NCBI GenBank assembly: GCA_019787685.1
Contig: JAHNUO010000026.1
Location: forward strand, 310,001 to 374,000
Reading direction: 5' to 3'
Origin: Chiua virens
Taxonomy: Eukaryota > Basidiomycota > Agaricomycetes > Boletales > Boletaceae
Length of the DNA: 64,000 nt
The notes under the pieces are model-generated. The model made no database searches. It was not told the origin of the DNA and saw only the letters and a list, made by a program, of their open reading frames with translations. Positions 12,203 to 24,203 of the stretch are shown here, piece after piece. The translations under genes and the position numbers were made by a program. Position 1 is the first letter of the stretch. Each line of letters starts with the position of its first letter.

Positions 12203-12823
12203 ACACCACGGGCACGGTCGAGTATGTTCATACCACTTAGCGTATGCAAATTTATCAACAAATTCCGCCTCGGAAACAAGTTCAGTTCGCAATAAATATT
12301 CAAAGACATATTTAGAAAATGTATTTGACTTTGATGGCAAAACTAAGGCTTCCAAAAGAGAAAGAATAATAGCGCCGAAATTATTCAAACTCGGTTTGAT
12401 AATCCAAGTTTGGGTATGATAAGAGTACTTATTCTAACTATTTCTATCAAGTATAATTACAAAACTTATTTTATAAACAGATTCCGCCTTGGTTAGAGAA
12501 ACATATTCTCGGCTAGTGATGACAGTAAGGGTATGTTGCTGTAACTGAGGTGGAATCTGTTTATAAAATAAGTTTGATGCTCATATTTAGTAAAAGCAGT
12601 TAGAATAAGTACTCTTATCATGCCCAGACTTGGATTATCAAACCGAGTTTGGCACTATTATTTATCCTCTTTTGGAAGCCTCAGTTTCGCTATCAGATTT
12701 AAATATATTTTCCGAATACGTTTTTCAATATTTATTGTCAATCGAGTTTGTTTCCCAGGCGAAATTTGTTGATAAATTTGTATACGCTAAGTTGTACCAA
12801 CATACTCGACCGTGCCCGTGGTG
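12203..12823. repeat. Large imperfect inverted repeat with ORF-bearing arms
   Basis: The left arm (12203-12485) and right arm (12552-12823) are reverse complements with scattered substitutions and small indels, around a 66-nt spacer. The inner ends read AAACTTATTTTATAAACAG on the left and CTGTTTATAAAATAAGTTT on the right. The outer ends share CCGTGCCCGTGGTG. Read outward, each arm is open in the same frame and gives related peptides with EFVDKFAYAKWYEHTRPCPW on the left and AKFVDKFVYAKLYQHTRPCP on the right. So each arm is a fragment of one coding sequence, duplicated head to head. The family is not recognised. A transposon-derived palindrome or a duplicated gene fragment is possible. Confidence 0.75.
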
Positions 12824-12855
12824 TCATGGAAAGGTAAATTTGAAATTTTTAACAG

Positions 12856-12905
12856 AAGTCTTACGGCGTCTGGTTTTCATATCTTCATGGAAAAGTAAAT
12901 TTGAA
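12856..12905 (+). repeat. Third copy of the short repeat unit
   Basis: AGTCTTACGGCGTCTGGTTT and the following CATATCTTCATGGAAAAGTAA match the units at 12106 and 12173, here on the far side of the inverted repeat and in the same strand orientation. Confidence 0.7.
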
Positions 12906-14321
12906 AAGTCACGCCTTGGAGACAGCCGGGAAAAGGACCACTTTTCGCGCGGTGGTCACCGCCTACGGTATACCGCACTCCTTTTCTTTTCACTGCACTT
13001 GTTTACCCCAAATCCAACGGACACTACCCATCTTCCCCACACCTTAACCTCTACTGCACATATTTTCTACTCCCTTAAACGCTGCCCGCCGCCGCCGCTC
13101 CCGATGTCCTGGCCATGACAGGTCACCCCCACGCATGCTGCTCCTTGCTACCCCCCAAATTCCCAAACTGCTGTTGCTGCTGCCCCCTTTTTACCACACG
13201 CGCATCACCCTGGTTCTCACCCGTCCAGATAGATCACGCTCAGTCCAACCATTTCCGGCAGACAGACCGTGGGCGCCAACTTGAATTCACCCGAGACACT
13301 GGTCGGCGATCCCCACTCTCTGCCTCGTCACACCGAGACTTCACAATCTGTCTCCGAGTCGCCGCGCTATTATAGTAGGACCACGCCCAGCCCATCGCAG
13401 ATCCAAGTCGAAGGGAAAATCACCGAGGCACCGTCAAAGCCATCATAACAACGGCGGCGCCACTTTCACAACTCCAAAACCACACTATTAGCAGTCTGCC
13501 TAAAGTGTCTTGGGAGACACGAGATCACCCTGATCGCCCCCTCTGCAATGTGTCATCCGAGTCCCTGTACGCGACCAACAAGGTCGTCTGCTCAATAAGA
13601 GTGGGCGAACCCTCCATTGGGACTTCCAGTGTCCCTATGAATGCTCAGGCTGTGGTAGCCAGAACCACGGAGCTCAGGGATGCCCCCGCCGTTAGCACTG
13701 CTAGCCCGTCTGCAAAGTAGGGCACTGACACGGTACGCTAGCCGATACCCAGCGAGTTCCACATTCCTACCACCCCGTCGCGTTGGGCAATCCTAGCATT
13801 TGGGGAATGTAGCTGACACTCAGGCCCCGGGTTCTCACATATCGCGCCTGGGAGGCACTTCACGCCTTCGCCCACACCTAGTTTAGCTCTTCTCAGGCTC
13901 CCTCCCTCTCTCTGCCTCACTGCAACCGAGCCACGTAGTGACGAACAATAATGTATGTATGTGAGTGCGTAGGCATAATATATCATTTATGTATTCTTCC
14001 ATCTCCTTGTCAGCGTCGACCATGACACCTCTTGTGGCCGTTACACCGCTGGTTTCAGATTGACAACCTTCTCGATGGTCCCGCCGACGTATCATGCCAC
14101 TGCCTCTCGGGATCCCATCATTGGTTTAGTCAATGCAGATACTATGATCCAAGATCGGAGGATATCAACTCGAAGCCAAAGGGAACAGTGGTAGACTTAT
14201 CGTGCGTTGCTCGTAGTATAGTCATTGTAATTGTACAACAAACGGTCATTGGCTAGGGCGATGGCAAGTGGCAACCACCACTAACCCGAACCTCCATCGA
14301 GCAATCTAATCTTCGAATCGC
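12906..14321. other. Interval without a recognised gene
   Basis: About 1.4 kb. The ORFs at 13115-13375 and 13505-13720 are short, low in conserved features and not named. A pyrimidine-rich stretch near 13880-13920 and TATG repeats near 13950 are seen. Nothing else can be supported. Confidence 0.4.
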
Positions 14322-15906
14322 TTATACATACCCCTCCTTTCCAGGCACAGCACCGTAAGCACCACCACCCTTCCCGAACATCTTGCGTAGATCACTTGTC
14401 AGTTCGTCTGGTTTCTCATATGCTGCAAAGTGACCTCCACTGTCATGCTCGAATTCGGCGACGACCAGATTGCCTCGGCGAATCCAACTGCAAAACATAA
14501 AGGAAATCAATGTGTCTCGGTATCCTGGTCAATAAGTTATTGAAGAACTTACGCCTTGGGGACAACCACTAGTTCTCTGGGGAAATGTGTAAAACCCATC
14601 GGAATTTTTGGGTATTGGGTCACAATCGTCAATTGATCTTGCATAAACTCAAAATATATCCTCAAGGAAGCGGCGGGTCCAGCACGCGAGAACCAATAAA
14701 TAGACATCCAAGTCAGAACTGCTGTGTGTCAGCAGGAAATGAAAGCCTGCGATGTACTGTGCGACTCACTTTCGTCGTCTTCCCAAGGATACTTGTCTGT
14801 CCAGTTGTGCAATTTTTCGTAGATCCAAGCGAGTAAACCAACGGGACTGTCTGCTAACGAATAACCAAGAGTCTGAGGTTGAGTGCTTTGCTCTGCAAAG
14901 TAACCGCGGCCATGGTTCCGGAACCATTGCGTACGTGCAAGACCTTCTTTCTCCTTCGCAGTCCAAGGGGTGGCCAAGAATGCAAGGAATGATAATGGTT
15001 CTTTCAGGGCTGAAGGGGGCTCGGCGCTAAAATAACCCTTTAATGACATGGTCAATAGATGGGGTACAGAACACACATTGGCATGTTCGTGTGGAAGGCC
15101 TTGTCATGATTTCCACCGTAATCCAAAGCCATTTGGCGTGTGATCTAGAATGGATGAAACCGCCGCGACAGATCAGATTGGAGTATCACATACAATAGAT
15201 CCCCAGTCTCCTCCTTGCGTGACTACGAAATTAGGATTACTCTGCTGTAGGACAGATTTGAAGAAATCAAGCTACCATACTCATTGTACCCCAGCGCGAG
15301 CATTAGCTTGTGTGCAACCTGCACGCGGAAATGGGTCATTAGATGCGCAATGTATGGACCGGCGTACCTCGGCATACTGTTTAATCCCAAACCCTTGTTT
15401 CCGAGGAGCTTCAGAAAACCCATACCCAGGTAAACTAAGCGCCACGACATGGAAACTAGGATGGTCTGTGGATGAGGCAACTAAAAGAGGCAATATCTTT
15501 CGGACCTCGAGGAAACTTCCCGGCCCTAGTAGTAGATGTTCCCTCAACATTTCGAAACGCGCAATATCACGACAACATACGTACATCCATGACAAAAGAG
15601 CAAGGGAATCGCGCGGTCTGCCTCACTCTTTTTGTGAACGTAGTGGATGTCGAGTGCCCCAAAGTCGTCGACATCGATAACTCTTGTGAACATGGGCAGT
15701 TCGTCGTTGAGAGCTTTTTCGTGCTTTCGCCAGTCGTACCCATCCTTCCATCGTTCCGCGAGCCGTATGACGTCTGCAAGAGGGACACCATACTTCCAAT
15801 CTACATTTTCAAGCTCGTCGGGAAAGGTGGCAAACTCGAGCTTCTGTCGGAGGAGATCAAGTTTTTCCTGTGGAATGGCGATCATGAATGGGGATTCTGT
15901 TGCCAT
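14322..15906 (-). CDS. Epoxide hydrolase, copy 2
   Basis: Paralogue of the gene at 8006-9579 with the same order of blocks. The EHN domain starts MATESPFMIAIPQEKLDLLR. HG followed by GSFLEVRKIL across an intron gives the oxyanion hole (about 15520-15600). FHVVALSLPGYGFSEAPRKQ lies near 15430. The nucleophile motif VVTQGGDWGSIV is near 15200, the cap segment QTLGYSLADSPVGLLAWIYE near 14850, AGPAASLRIYFEFM near 14670, and the catalytic His in DSGGHFAAYE near 14430. The end is GGAYGAVPGKEGYV. All key elements are present. The two copies differ at many residues, so the duplication is not recent. Likely role: hydrolysis of epoxides in detoxification or secondary metabolism; the substrate is unknown. 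Confidence 0.88.
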
Positions 15907-16311
15907 GAATGACGATGTAGATGTTGCGGTTGTGTGTGGAAAGCTCTGAGTTTCAACGTGGAAGCGGCCGACGGGTTCAGAAAATGATTAGAGAGATTCG
16001 GTCATCAAACTTGAAACGATGATATAGCGCCAATGGCCAGGGTCTGGGACTGTACAGCGAACCCACGACCTCCCATGTCATTTATCTATGTTTACGTTGC
16101 GCTCTCAGGCTGTCATAGGCTCTGATAGGATAGGAGATCCGAGTCGTCGAGGTGTTGGTCGGTAACTCGTTAATGGGGAAGGCTGTGATCCGGTGATACT
16201 AGGGTGACTCGCCGGCTATTAGATGCGTCTGCGCAGACAGGGACTCAAGTACTCACCGCTAACTCTACAAGTCTACCCACCATGTATCAACTTGGCTGGT
16301 CGTCCTGAAAC

Positions 16312-16325
16312 GAATTCGGCACGAG
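16312..16325 (+). other. 14-base match to the cDNA EcoRI adaptor GAATTCGGCACGAG
   Basis: The sequence GAATTCGGCACGAG is the well-known junction left by EcoRI adaptors in lambda-ZAP type cDNA libraries. One perfect copy lies here in non-coding DNA. A chance match is possible; see the findings. Confidence 0.6.
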
Positions 16326-17175
16326 TATTCACTTGCAGGGATTCCAATCTTCGTTACTAGTAGGCACACTAGGCTGCAAAAGAAACGCACTTGAAGACTT
16401 GGCAATGATGACCAGGCTTATCAATCCCGGATCCGGGCGAGACCATGTACGCGCGGTGTGCGGATCTAGAGCGAGGAAGCCTTGCCGCGCTGACGCAAGA
16501 ATTCGACCTTCACCCAACGGAATCTGCAGTGACTATACATACGCCATTTCCCAGTGTCATCGTGATCACTGTGCTGGCGACGACCGTCTGCATCATCCAA
16601 GTCCAGAGTAATTTGAAGCTAGATGGTCAGTTGCTGAGGTGCAAATCCGATTTCCAAGACACCAACTTGCTGCAATGGGGCACACCAGCACCGCGGCTAT
16701 ACTCGTAGTGACTCGGTTTGTGAAGTTGTCGGATCGGTCATAGATCATCGAACATCGAACAATGCTGTTTTGATCACGGTGGAATTCATCGAGCTTGAAT
16801 GCAACCAAGTTAGTTGAAACAGGATGACATGAGTGTCATGAGGACAGGTATCGCATCATGATCTGGAGACTCAGAGAAATTTGGGAGTGTCTATATCATA
16901 CAAAGAGAGTCCGACTTGAATAGTCTTATGGTGTGCCGCTGATAGTGGGATTGTACGACAAGGTGCCAAAAGAAAGGCGACGCTGCGTTATAATACGTAG
17001 CGAAAGAGCCATCGATCCAATCGATTATCCATTCCGGGAGCGATTCACATGCTTGAAGAAATATAAACCTGATGCTCAAGATACACGGTGCATCACACAC
17101 CGTGACGCCGAGAATCGAAACCCGATTGTCTGACGAGAACGTTCACACATACGTGCTTTCCGTAAACAATATTGA

Positions 17176-17285
17176 GACCAGGCACCACCCTTTCCGAAGA
17201 TTGGTCGTTAGTTCGTCCAGTTTCTCTCATGCTGCATTGAAGTGTCCTCTGCTGTCGTGCTCGAATTCAGCTACTAGTAGTTGGG
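17176..17285 (-). pseudogene. Fragment of a third epoxide hydrolase gene
   Basis: Read on the minus strand, this gives EFEHDSRGHF, then EKLDELTTNLRKG, matching the catalytic-His region of copy 2 (EFEHDSGGHFAAYEKPDELT). Stop codons and a deletion before the end make it non-functional. No upstream epoxide hydrolase exons are seen nearby, so it is a truncated relic. Confidence 0.75.
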
Positions 17286-19055
17286 ATCATGAAAGGCAAA
17301 GACTATGCCCCAAGACAGCTGGCTCCAACGTAACCTCACGCGTCATAACCCAACTGGTGAGAGTATTGACTTGCTTCCGGCCGAAATGTGTGCCTGAGCC
17401 CGATCCGAATTCGGATCCTTCCGGTTTGACTTGAAAACAAGGTACACTTGGGACAAACTTGGGTATGTCGTCGTCAGAGCTTAGACGACGGAAAATCCAG
17501 ATTACTTGTCAATGTGAATAGCTAGCATGAAACTTCAACATTTTAACACGTACTGATTTTGCCACATGTGCTGCATTTTTAGCCGATGCGACAGCCTGGA
17601 AGCGGTTGATATCATGATGATCTAATCGAGCACTCATGGTTACAACGTATCAAACAGACATCAGACTATGACATCGAGTAACCCAATTTTCGGGGCCGTT
17701 CATACCAGGAACAACGCTTTGATGGAGCTGTAAAGATTTCAAGTCATTTGCAGGGTCAAAGGAAGGCTTACGCTTGGAAACTTGTCACTCAATACGAGAA
17801 GAATGAGAGACCTACAGCCTGAGCAACCAATAGGGATATGCAAAAATGCTTAGATGAAATGATCGATGAGGGTGATGTTGCTGTGTACTATAGCTAATTC
17901 TGTTCGCCAAGAATAGGTCTCTGTCCCTACAGACTCGGATTTGACAAGAGATTCAAGGAACCGTCTGTCAACGAAAGCAGAAAGTTTGAACCCAGTGCGT
18001 TGTCCTGTCACGCATGCCACGTTGTTATTCTGCTGTTATGTGCATAATCCTTGTTTCTCTTCCGCACTGCAAGGCATTGACAGTGATTCATTTCAGGGAG
18101 ACGAAAGTAGGTTGCTGAAACACACATTAAACCGTGGCTCAAGCGCTCAGATATGTTGCATAGCACTTGCATTACCAAGTACTTGGCATCTCTGTAGCTG
18201 TGACACAGAAGCAAGTTGAGGCTGCGCAATTCATATCATTTACTAGTAGTGCCATCATGGTGTACATGATCAGTGGTCTTCGGGATTGGTTAGAATTCTG
18301 GTCTTATAATGACAAACAGGCCTATGTATTCATGGCGAGTATCATCTGAGCACAAGGCGTTGCACATGTGCCTAGTAGTCATACCAAGTGCCAGTGGGCT
18401 GTGAGGAAGCATGTAACTTAGGGAATGGACGTATGGTTCGGACCGTATCGGGTTTTTGCGCGAGGGTGGGAAAACGATACACACGCTGACACACCCATGG
18501 AGATAACAGCACACGTTTGGAGTAGCCCATAAATATTTGCCCGAACGAGCGCGGGCTGCCAACGCGAATCCTGCAAGATCTAGAACCTCGGATTCGAAGG
18601 TAACCCTGGCGGAGAAAGGCGGACAGTTTTGGAGATGATCTTATCGGCCACTCTTCGAGCATGCCACTTGCGTAAGAGAGTGTGCTGAGCGGCCCTCCGA
18701 GTCCGGGCACGGTAAGTTGACAAGTCAAGCACAGGCACTTGGCCGGTGTTGGGACGAGTCGCCGACGTAGTATGATGTTGAGTCCGGTTAGAAAATAAGC
18801 CTCGTGATTTGAAGGCGAGGATATGTTGCATTTGATGTCCTAATTGAGTGAATCAGAAGTGCCTTTTGATCTCGATCTTACCACGTGGGGTTGTAGATCT
18901 CGATCGTGAGATGTGAATCTAATTGAAATGAACCTGATTTTGCTCGCAGCCTTTCCTTTTGCTCTCACTTTTAGTTCCTCTTCTTTCCACTCTCATCCTC
19001 CTCCTCGCCCTCCTCCTCCGCTCATCTCTTTGTTTTCTTTTTTCTCTTTTCAATA

Positions 19056-22000
19056 ATGAATGTCTCTGATCTCCTCCAAGACTCTCCCTCACAACACCGC
19101 AGACGACCACCTGCGCTCCAACACGAGTCTCCTCCCCCCCAATCTGCTCCTCCATCTCTCCCCCCCGTCTCTGCCTCTCCTCAGTCGCAGCACCACCCAC
19201 AGCACCCTCACCCTCACCCCCATTCTTCTCAGCCACCGCCCGCTCCGCAAGCCCTGTATCCACCTCAGTCCTCGACTTACTACCAGCCCCACCCTTTTTC
19301 TCGTCCCGACCCTCCCCCGATGCACCGTATCACACCCCGTCCTCCTTCACAGATCCAACCCTCTCCTATCGATCCTACCCCCGCAATGGCTAGCCTCCAG
19401 CATCCCTCCCCCTCCGCCCCTCCTCACGTGCACCCACACGCTTCCTGGGGTCCTCCTCCCCCACGTCAGGGGTCCTCCCCTCACGCAGTCTCCAATTTGG
19501 GTCCTCCAGCGTCACTCCATGCCCGCACGTCTCACCACCAGCATCCTCCTGCTCAGATCAAACCGGCTATGCCCGGCTCAGGTAGGCTTCCCTTTCGCTG
19601 ACTCCTCTAGATAATCGCTGATCAGTCCCTTATCTCTCTCGTTTCCTCTTACTTCGGCGTTTACGCGCTTTTTTTTTCTTACGCGTTAATCCAGACCGGA
19701 GTCCTGTAGTACCGCGCGCACATGCAAGCGGCAGCTCCACTCCTTCAAATATCGGTGCGTCCGCTTCACCTTCGAGCAGCTTTCGTTAGTCACGTGTATT
19801 CGTTATGCTATCTCCCTCTCTGCTTCCTGCTCATACAGCCTCCCACTCTCCTTCATCCAAGCCTTTCCAGACCAACTCTGCTGGTGTCCTTATCCTCGAT
19901 CAACGCACTGCGGAGGAGCAGATGTCCAGACCTCCCCAGACTCAATCGCACGGTCCACCTGCTGCTCATCCCAGCACCAGTCCTGGCGCCGCTTTCAGAT
20001 CTGCCAGAGACAGAGAAAAGGACTGGGAACGCGACCGCGAACGCCAAGATATGGATTTCACCCGCCATCCAGCCAGGGAATGTGTCGTTCCCCCTTTTGA
20101 CAGAGACCGAGAGAGGGAAAGGGCCCTCCCATCATCACATGAGCGTTTGCTGGCATCCCCTCACGAGCGGTCCCTTGCGTCTCCCCATGATCGCACGATC
20201 TCTTCAGCCCATGACCGTCCTTTGGTTGCCCCCCATGATAGGCCCATTCCTTCTCCCCACGACCGTGACCGTCCTCCACCACACATCCACAGGATGTCTC
20301 CCCTCGCACGTGCGCCTCCTACGCAAGGACCTCACGCGCTGCGACCACCCGCACAGCAGCAACAATCACCTCCAGGTCCAAGTCACCGCATGGCTCTAGG
20401 TCCTCCACATGATCGCATACTACTTCAAAATGACCGTCCCCTGCTTTTCCACGAACGCCCGCCACACGACAGGGATCGCATACATCCACCTCCGCTCTCG
20501 CATCCCCACAAGCCAGGACCGCCTCCACTTCCTGGACAGAGCCAATTCCAAGCACATCCTCCCGAGTGGGACACATCACGTGAGCGTGAGCGCGACTTGG
20601 CCGCTGCTCGGGGGCGGGAACGAGAAGTTATTCGGGAACGCGACATGCCAATGAGCATGGGTGGTCCACCGCGTGACGTGGTACGGGACAAGGACCTAGA
20701 CCCGACGCGCGACGGGGAATATGGATTCCACCACGATCATGACCGTGCTTATCTAAGAGAGCGGGAGCGTCAGCGGTTGAGAGAACATCCCAGGGACCAA
20801 CCCATCCTTCCCCAACGCGAACGCGACATGACTCAGCGGGACGTTGGCCTCCAGAGGGAGCGCGAGAGGGAAATGCACCCCCTGCGCGAACGAGAAAGGA
20901 TCATGGAGAGAGAACGCGAAATGATACCGAGGGAAATAGAGGGAATACCCATTCCGCAACGCGAGCGAGACATGCGGGAGCGGGAGATGCACATCCTACG
21001 CGAACGCGAACGCGTTGCTGGGCTACACCGCGAAGGTGAAACAGGTCCAGGAATGCCTCCTCGAGGTCACGATCGCGAGAGGGAGAGAGACCGCGAACGT
21101 CGCGTGCATTCCCGTATCCCATCTCCTCACGGCATGAGCGTTGGTGGGGCGAGCGTACCACCCTTTACCACCACGAATACGACTGGCCCTGGTGCTCCCG
21201 GCCCGCACCACCAGCCCCCACCCCCCCACGACCATCCTAGGGAACGCGATCATCAATTTATGAATGAGCGCGAACGGCAACTTGTTTGGGAACGGGAGCG
21301 CGAGATGGACCGCCGACAATACCGCGAGAGGATGCCCATTCCAGACCGCGAGCGTATGGGTATGCCCGTACCAGAACGCGACAGCGAACGTATGGCACTT
21401 GCCGACAGGGAGCGTGCAATGGTTGAGAGAGACAGGGCAATGTTCGAACGCGATCGTATGGATCGAGAACGTGTCTACATCGAACGAGATAGACTGGAGA
21501 GGGAGCGAATGCCAGAGAGGGATAGAGTTCTCTTCGACCGGGACCGGGAGCGCATGGTTATCAACGACAGGGATCGCGCCATACACGAACGGGATCGTGC
21601 TCTGCCTCTCGAACAACGTGCCGTCCTAGAGCGCGAAAGGGTCATGCTCGAACGCCCTGGCGATCGTGAACGCGCACCCATGCGACCTTATCCTTTTGAC
21701 ATGGAACGTGAACGGGCAGAGACGTTTGAGCGCGAGAGAGAACGCGAACGTCTTGAAGCAATGGAGAGGGACAGGGAGAGAGGACTCGAGGCTGTTAACG
21801 CCATGGCTGGACCTTCCAGGGACAGGGAGGGTGACAAGGATCGCAAAGTCGTGGATGTAGCAATGGGTGAACATGATCGTGACGAACGCCTACCCACCGG
21901 ACCTGGCTCGGACCGAGATTCAATCGAAAAGCGAGAGAGGGAGCGATTGGAACTCATGGAACGCGAGCGGATTGGTATCATGGACAAAGAACGGGAGTCG

Positions 22001-24203
22001 ATGAACGCGAATCGTGAAGGAGAGCATACAGAAGCCGAGCGCGAACGACTTGAGGCCAGGGAACGCTTCGAGATGATCCAACGGGAAATCAGCGAGCTCT
22101 ACGAGCGCGACAGACTGGGAGGACTCGACATGATGGAGCGCGAACGGTTAGGGAGGTTGGAACGCGAAAGTCTCGAGCTACTTGAACGCGAGAGGCTGGA
22201 GATGCTCGAACGTGAGCGGCTGGAAATGCTTGAACGGATACCTAGCGCGGAAGAACTTGCGAATGCCAGGTTGGAAAGGGAAAAGAAGCCGTTCGTCAGT
22301 CTTGGAACATATGTCTGGCCACGGACCCCCTTCCCCTACTATTTCCCAGAATGGATTCCTACACCTGTCATTAAAGAAGACAAGTCGGCCGAGATCAAAC
22401 CAGTAGAGGCTGGTTCGAGCTCGGGCTCCTTGGTTTCTGCTTCGCAGTCTACTCCTGCAGCGACACAGATACCCACTGAGCTCCGCCTTACAGTCCTTGT
22501 TCCGCCATCTTTTCTTCCCCCTGCAAGACCTCATAAATTCCGCCTTTGGGGAGGTGGTCTGCCGCCTCCGCCACCTTTCCCGTATACTCCGTCGATATAC
22601 TCGTTCTCGCGCCGGCGTGTCTACACAGACGATTCGGACGTCATTCAGTGTGCAGTGCACGCTGGGCTGTTGACATGGAGCGGTATTGCCCGAGCAAAGA
22701 AGGAAGGTCGAACGATACGTGTCGTACTCGCGTTGGTACCTACTTTGGCTTCAGCTTCTGGAGCTGTCAAAAGCGGTCAAAGTGATGTCCGAGCTGGTTC
22801 GAATGGGATCAGTACCAATGGCCACATGAATGGAACCTCCAGTGTTCCTCGCACGCGTACGAGCACCCCTCTCCCACCACCTGCGTCATCCGTCCCCTCT
22901 ACCTCTTCATCGAACAGCGATCCCCAACCACCCGGGTACGCCGGGGGAGTCTGGGCGAGCCGTTTCATTGGTGGATGGGGTGAGTCTTTCTATGGCGAAG
23001 AGAGCGCCGGGAGGGGCGATAGTGCTGGCCGGATGAGCAGTTTCGAAGAAGCCGAAGATGACGGAAGGGGATGTGTCAGCTGCGGATGGGGATGGGGACA
23101 CGATGGGAGTGCGTTTGAGGTCATCAGCGTGGACATCGTCGAGGTTTGTTTACTTTTGCTTATCACCGACGTATCCCCCCACTAATGGTTCATATCAGCG
23201 AAATGCGCACGTCGCGCCTGGTCTTGGGATTCGCAATCGCGCACAGCGGCTGGCCGAGTATGCGCAACGTCGTGCCGACATCCTGGGTCTCTCCCCACCA
23301 CCAACGCCCCCGCTCTTTGACGTGACCAATGCCCCGAAGAGGAAAAGGCCTAATGTCGATTTCACGGAGATGAAGAAAGCAGGGTCGAGTGAGGCGGCCG
23401 TAATTGCCGAGGAAGCGAGGAAGATGCAAGCGTTGACGATATCCTTTGGTGTTCCTGATGCAGAGAAGAGTAAAACTGGTGTTGGGTACGTATCTTTCCG
23501 TTCAGTTCGCGTCCGCGTTCTGATCCATTTCGGATGCAATATATCCAGGTTTAAGTACGATGCACAAGTCCTCCAAAGCGTCCTTTTCCCTCATCTTTGC
23601 CACGGGTCGATCGTGAGTCCGCCGCCATGCAAGCGGCGGAAGATCGCTGCGGCACGGGACAACCAAGCAGAGGGTAACGTAGAAGTGGACACCGCTAACG
23701 ACGCTCGAAGGGAAATCGTGCTCGAATGCTCCCAAGACTGTTTTCTCATCGCCTGGCACGAAGGGAAGACGCGATACACGCTGTCGACGTACGATTTACT
23801 CGACCACTCCGATTCTCCCAAAGCGTCGATACCATTAGCAGACGCTGCCCCGAAAACGCAAGACACCCCCCAAACGGCCGTTCCGGAGTCTTCTGAGCAA
23901 TCCAGTAGCGTGCCACAGACGTCGAGTGGTGCCACAATTGCTTCTCCCGAATCTGGCAGATCTGAGGACAAGGACCCGTCGTCGAAATCCTCCGAAAGTG
24001 ACTCGGCCAGCTCAGCGCCCTTGGGCCACATCATTCGTTCAAACCTCTCCGAAAGCGATTTTACCTTTGAACATGACATGATCGTCATCAAGGGTGCCCA
24101 ACATCACGTGGACGATGGAAATATGGTTCTCGATGAAGATGACGGAGACAATGGGAACGCAATCAAAATGAGGGTGTTGAGATGGCGATGGATCATCAAG
24201 TGA
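19056..24203 (+). CDS. Rxt3-domain protein with a very long Arg/Glu/Asp-rich region
   Basis: Predicted nuclear component of an Rpd3-type histone deacetylase complex. Exon 1 (19056-19579, MNVSDLLQDSPSQHRRRPPA) is Pro/Ser/His-rich. A small exon (about 19694-19787) reads RSPVVPRAHASGSSTPSNIG. A long exon from about 19855 carries Pro/His-rich sequence, then roughly 600 residues dominated by RERE, RDRE and LERERLE repeats (about 20030-22290). The conserved block follows: FVSLGTYVWPRTPFPYYFPE, then LTVLVPPSFLP, then SRRRVYTDDSDVIQCAVHAG (about 22605-22670), which is the Rxt3 signature. Further exons hold an NLS-like APKRKRPNVDF and an acidic Ser-rich tail ending MRVLRWRWIIK. Total length is about 1600 residues, far longer than yeast Rxt3. 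The charged region is typical of speckle or RNA-associated proteins. Confidence 0.85.

Larger units (their letters stand above)
15907..18905. other. Gene-poor interval between epoxide hydrolase 2 and the Rxt3 gene
   Basis: About 3 kb with no confident gene apart from the epoxide hydrolase remnant at 17176-17285 and the adaptor-like 14-mer at 16312. The short ORFs, such as 18580-18831 on the minus strand, have no recognisable domain. The last 150 bases before 19056 are very pyrimidine-rich, as in many fungal promoters. Confidence 0.45.

Noticed and set aside
13115..13375. Cys/Pro-rich ORF
   Set aside because: Composition comes from a CTG/CCC-rich stretch; no start context, introns or family resemblance.
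18590..18610. GGATTCGAAGG resembling a tRNA T-loop
   Set aside because: No matching acceptor stem, D-arm or anticodon arm could be folded around it.
18580..18831. Arg-rich 83-codon ORF on the minus strand
   Set aside because: No recognisable domain and no supporting neighbour or promoter.
20319..21616. Several minus-strand ORFs across the Rxt3 gene
   Set aside because: They mirror the Arg/Glu repeat codons on the other strand.
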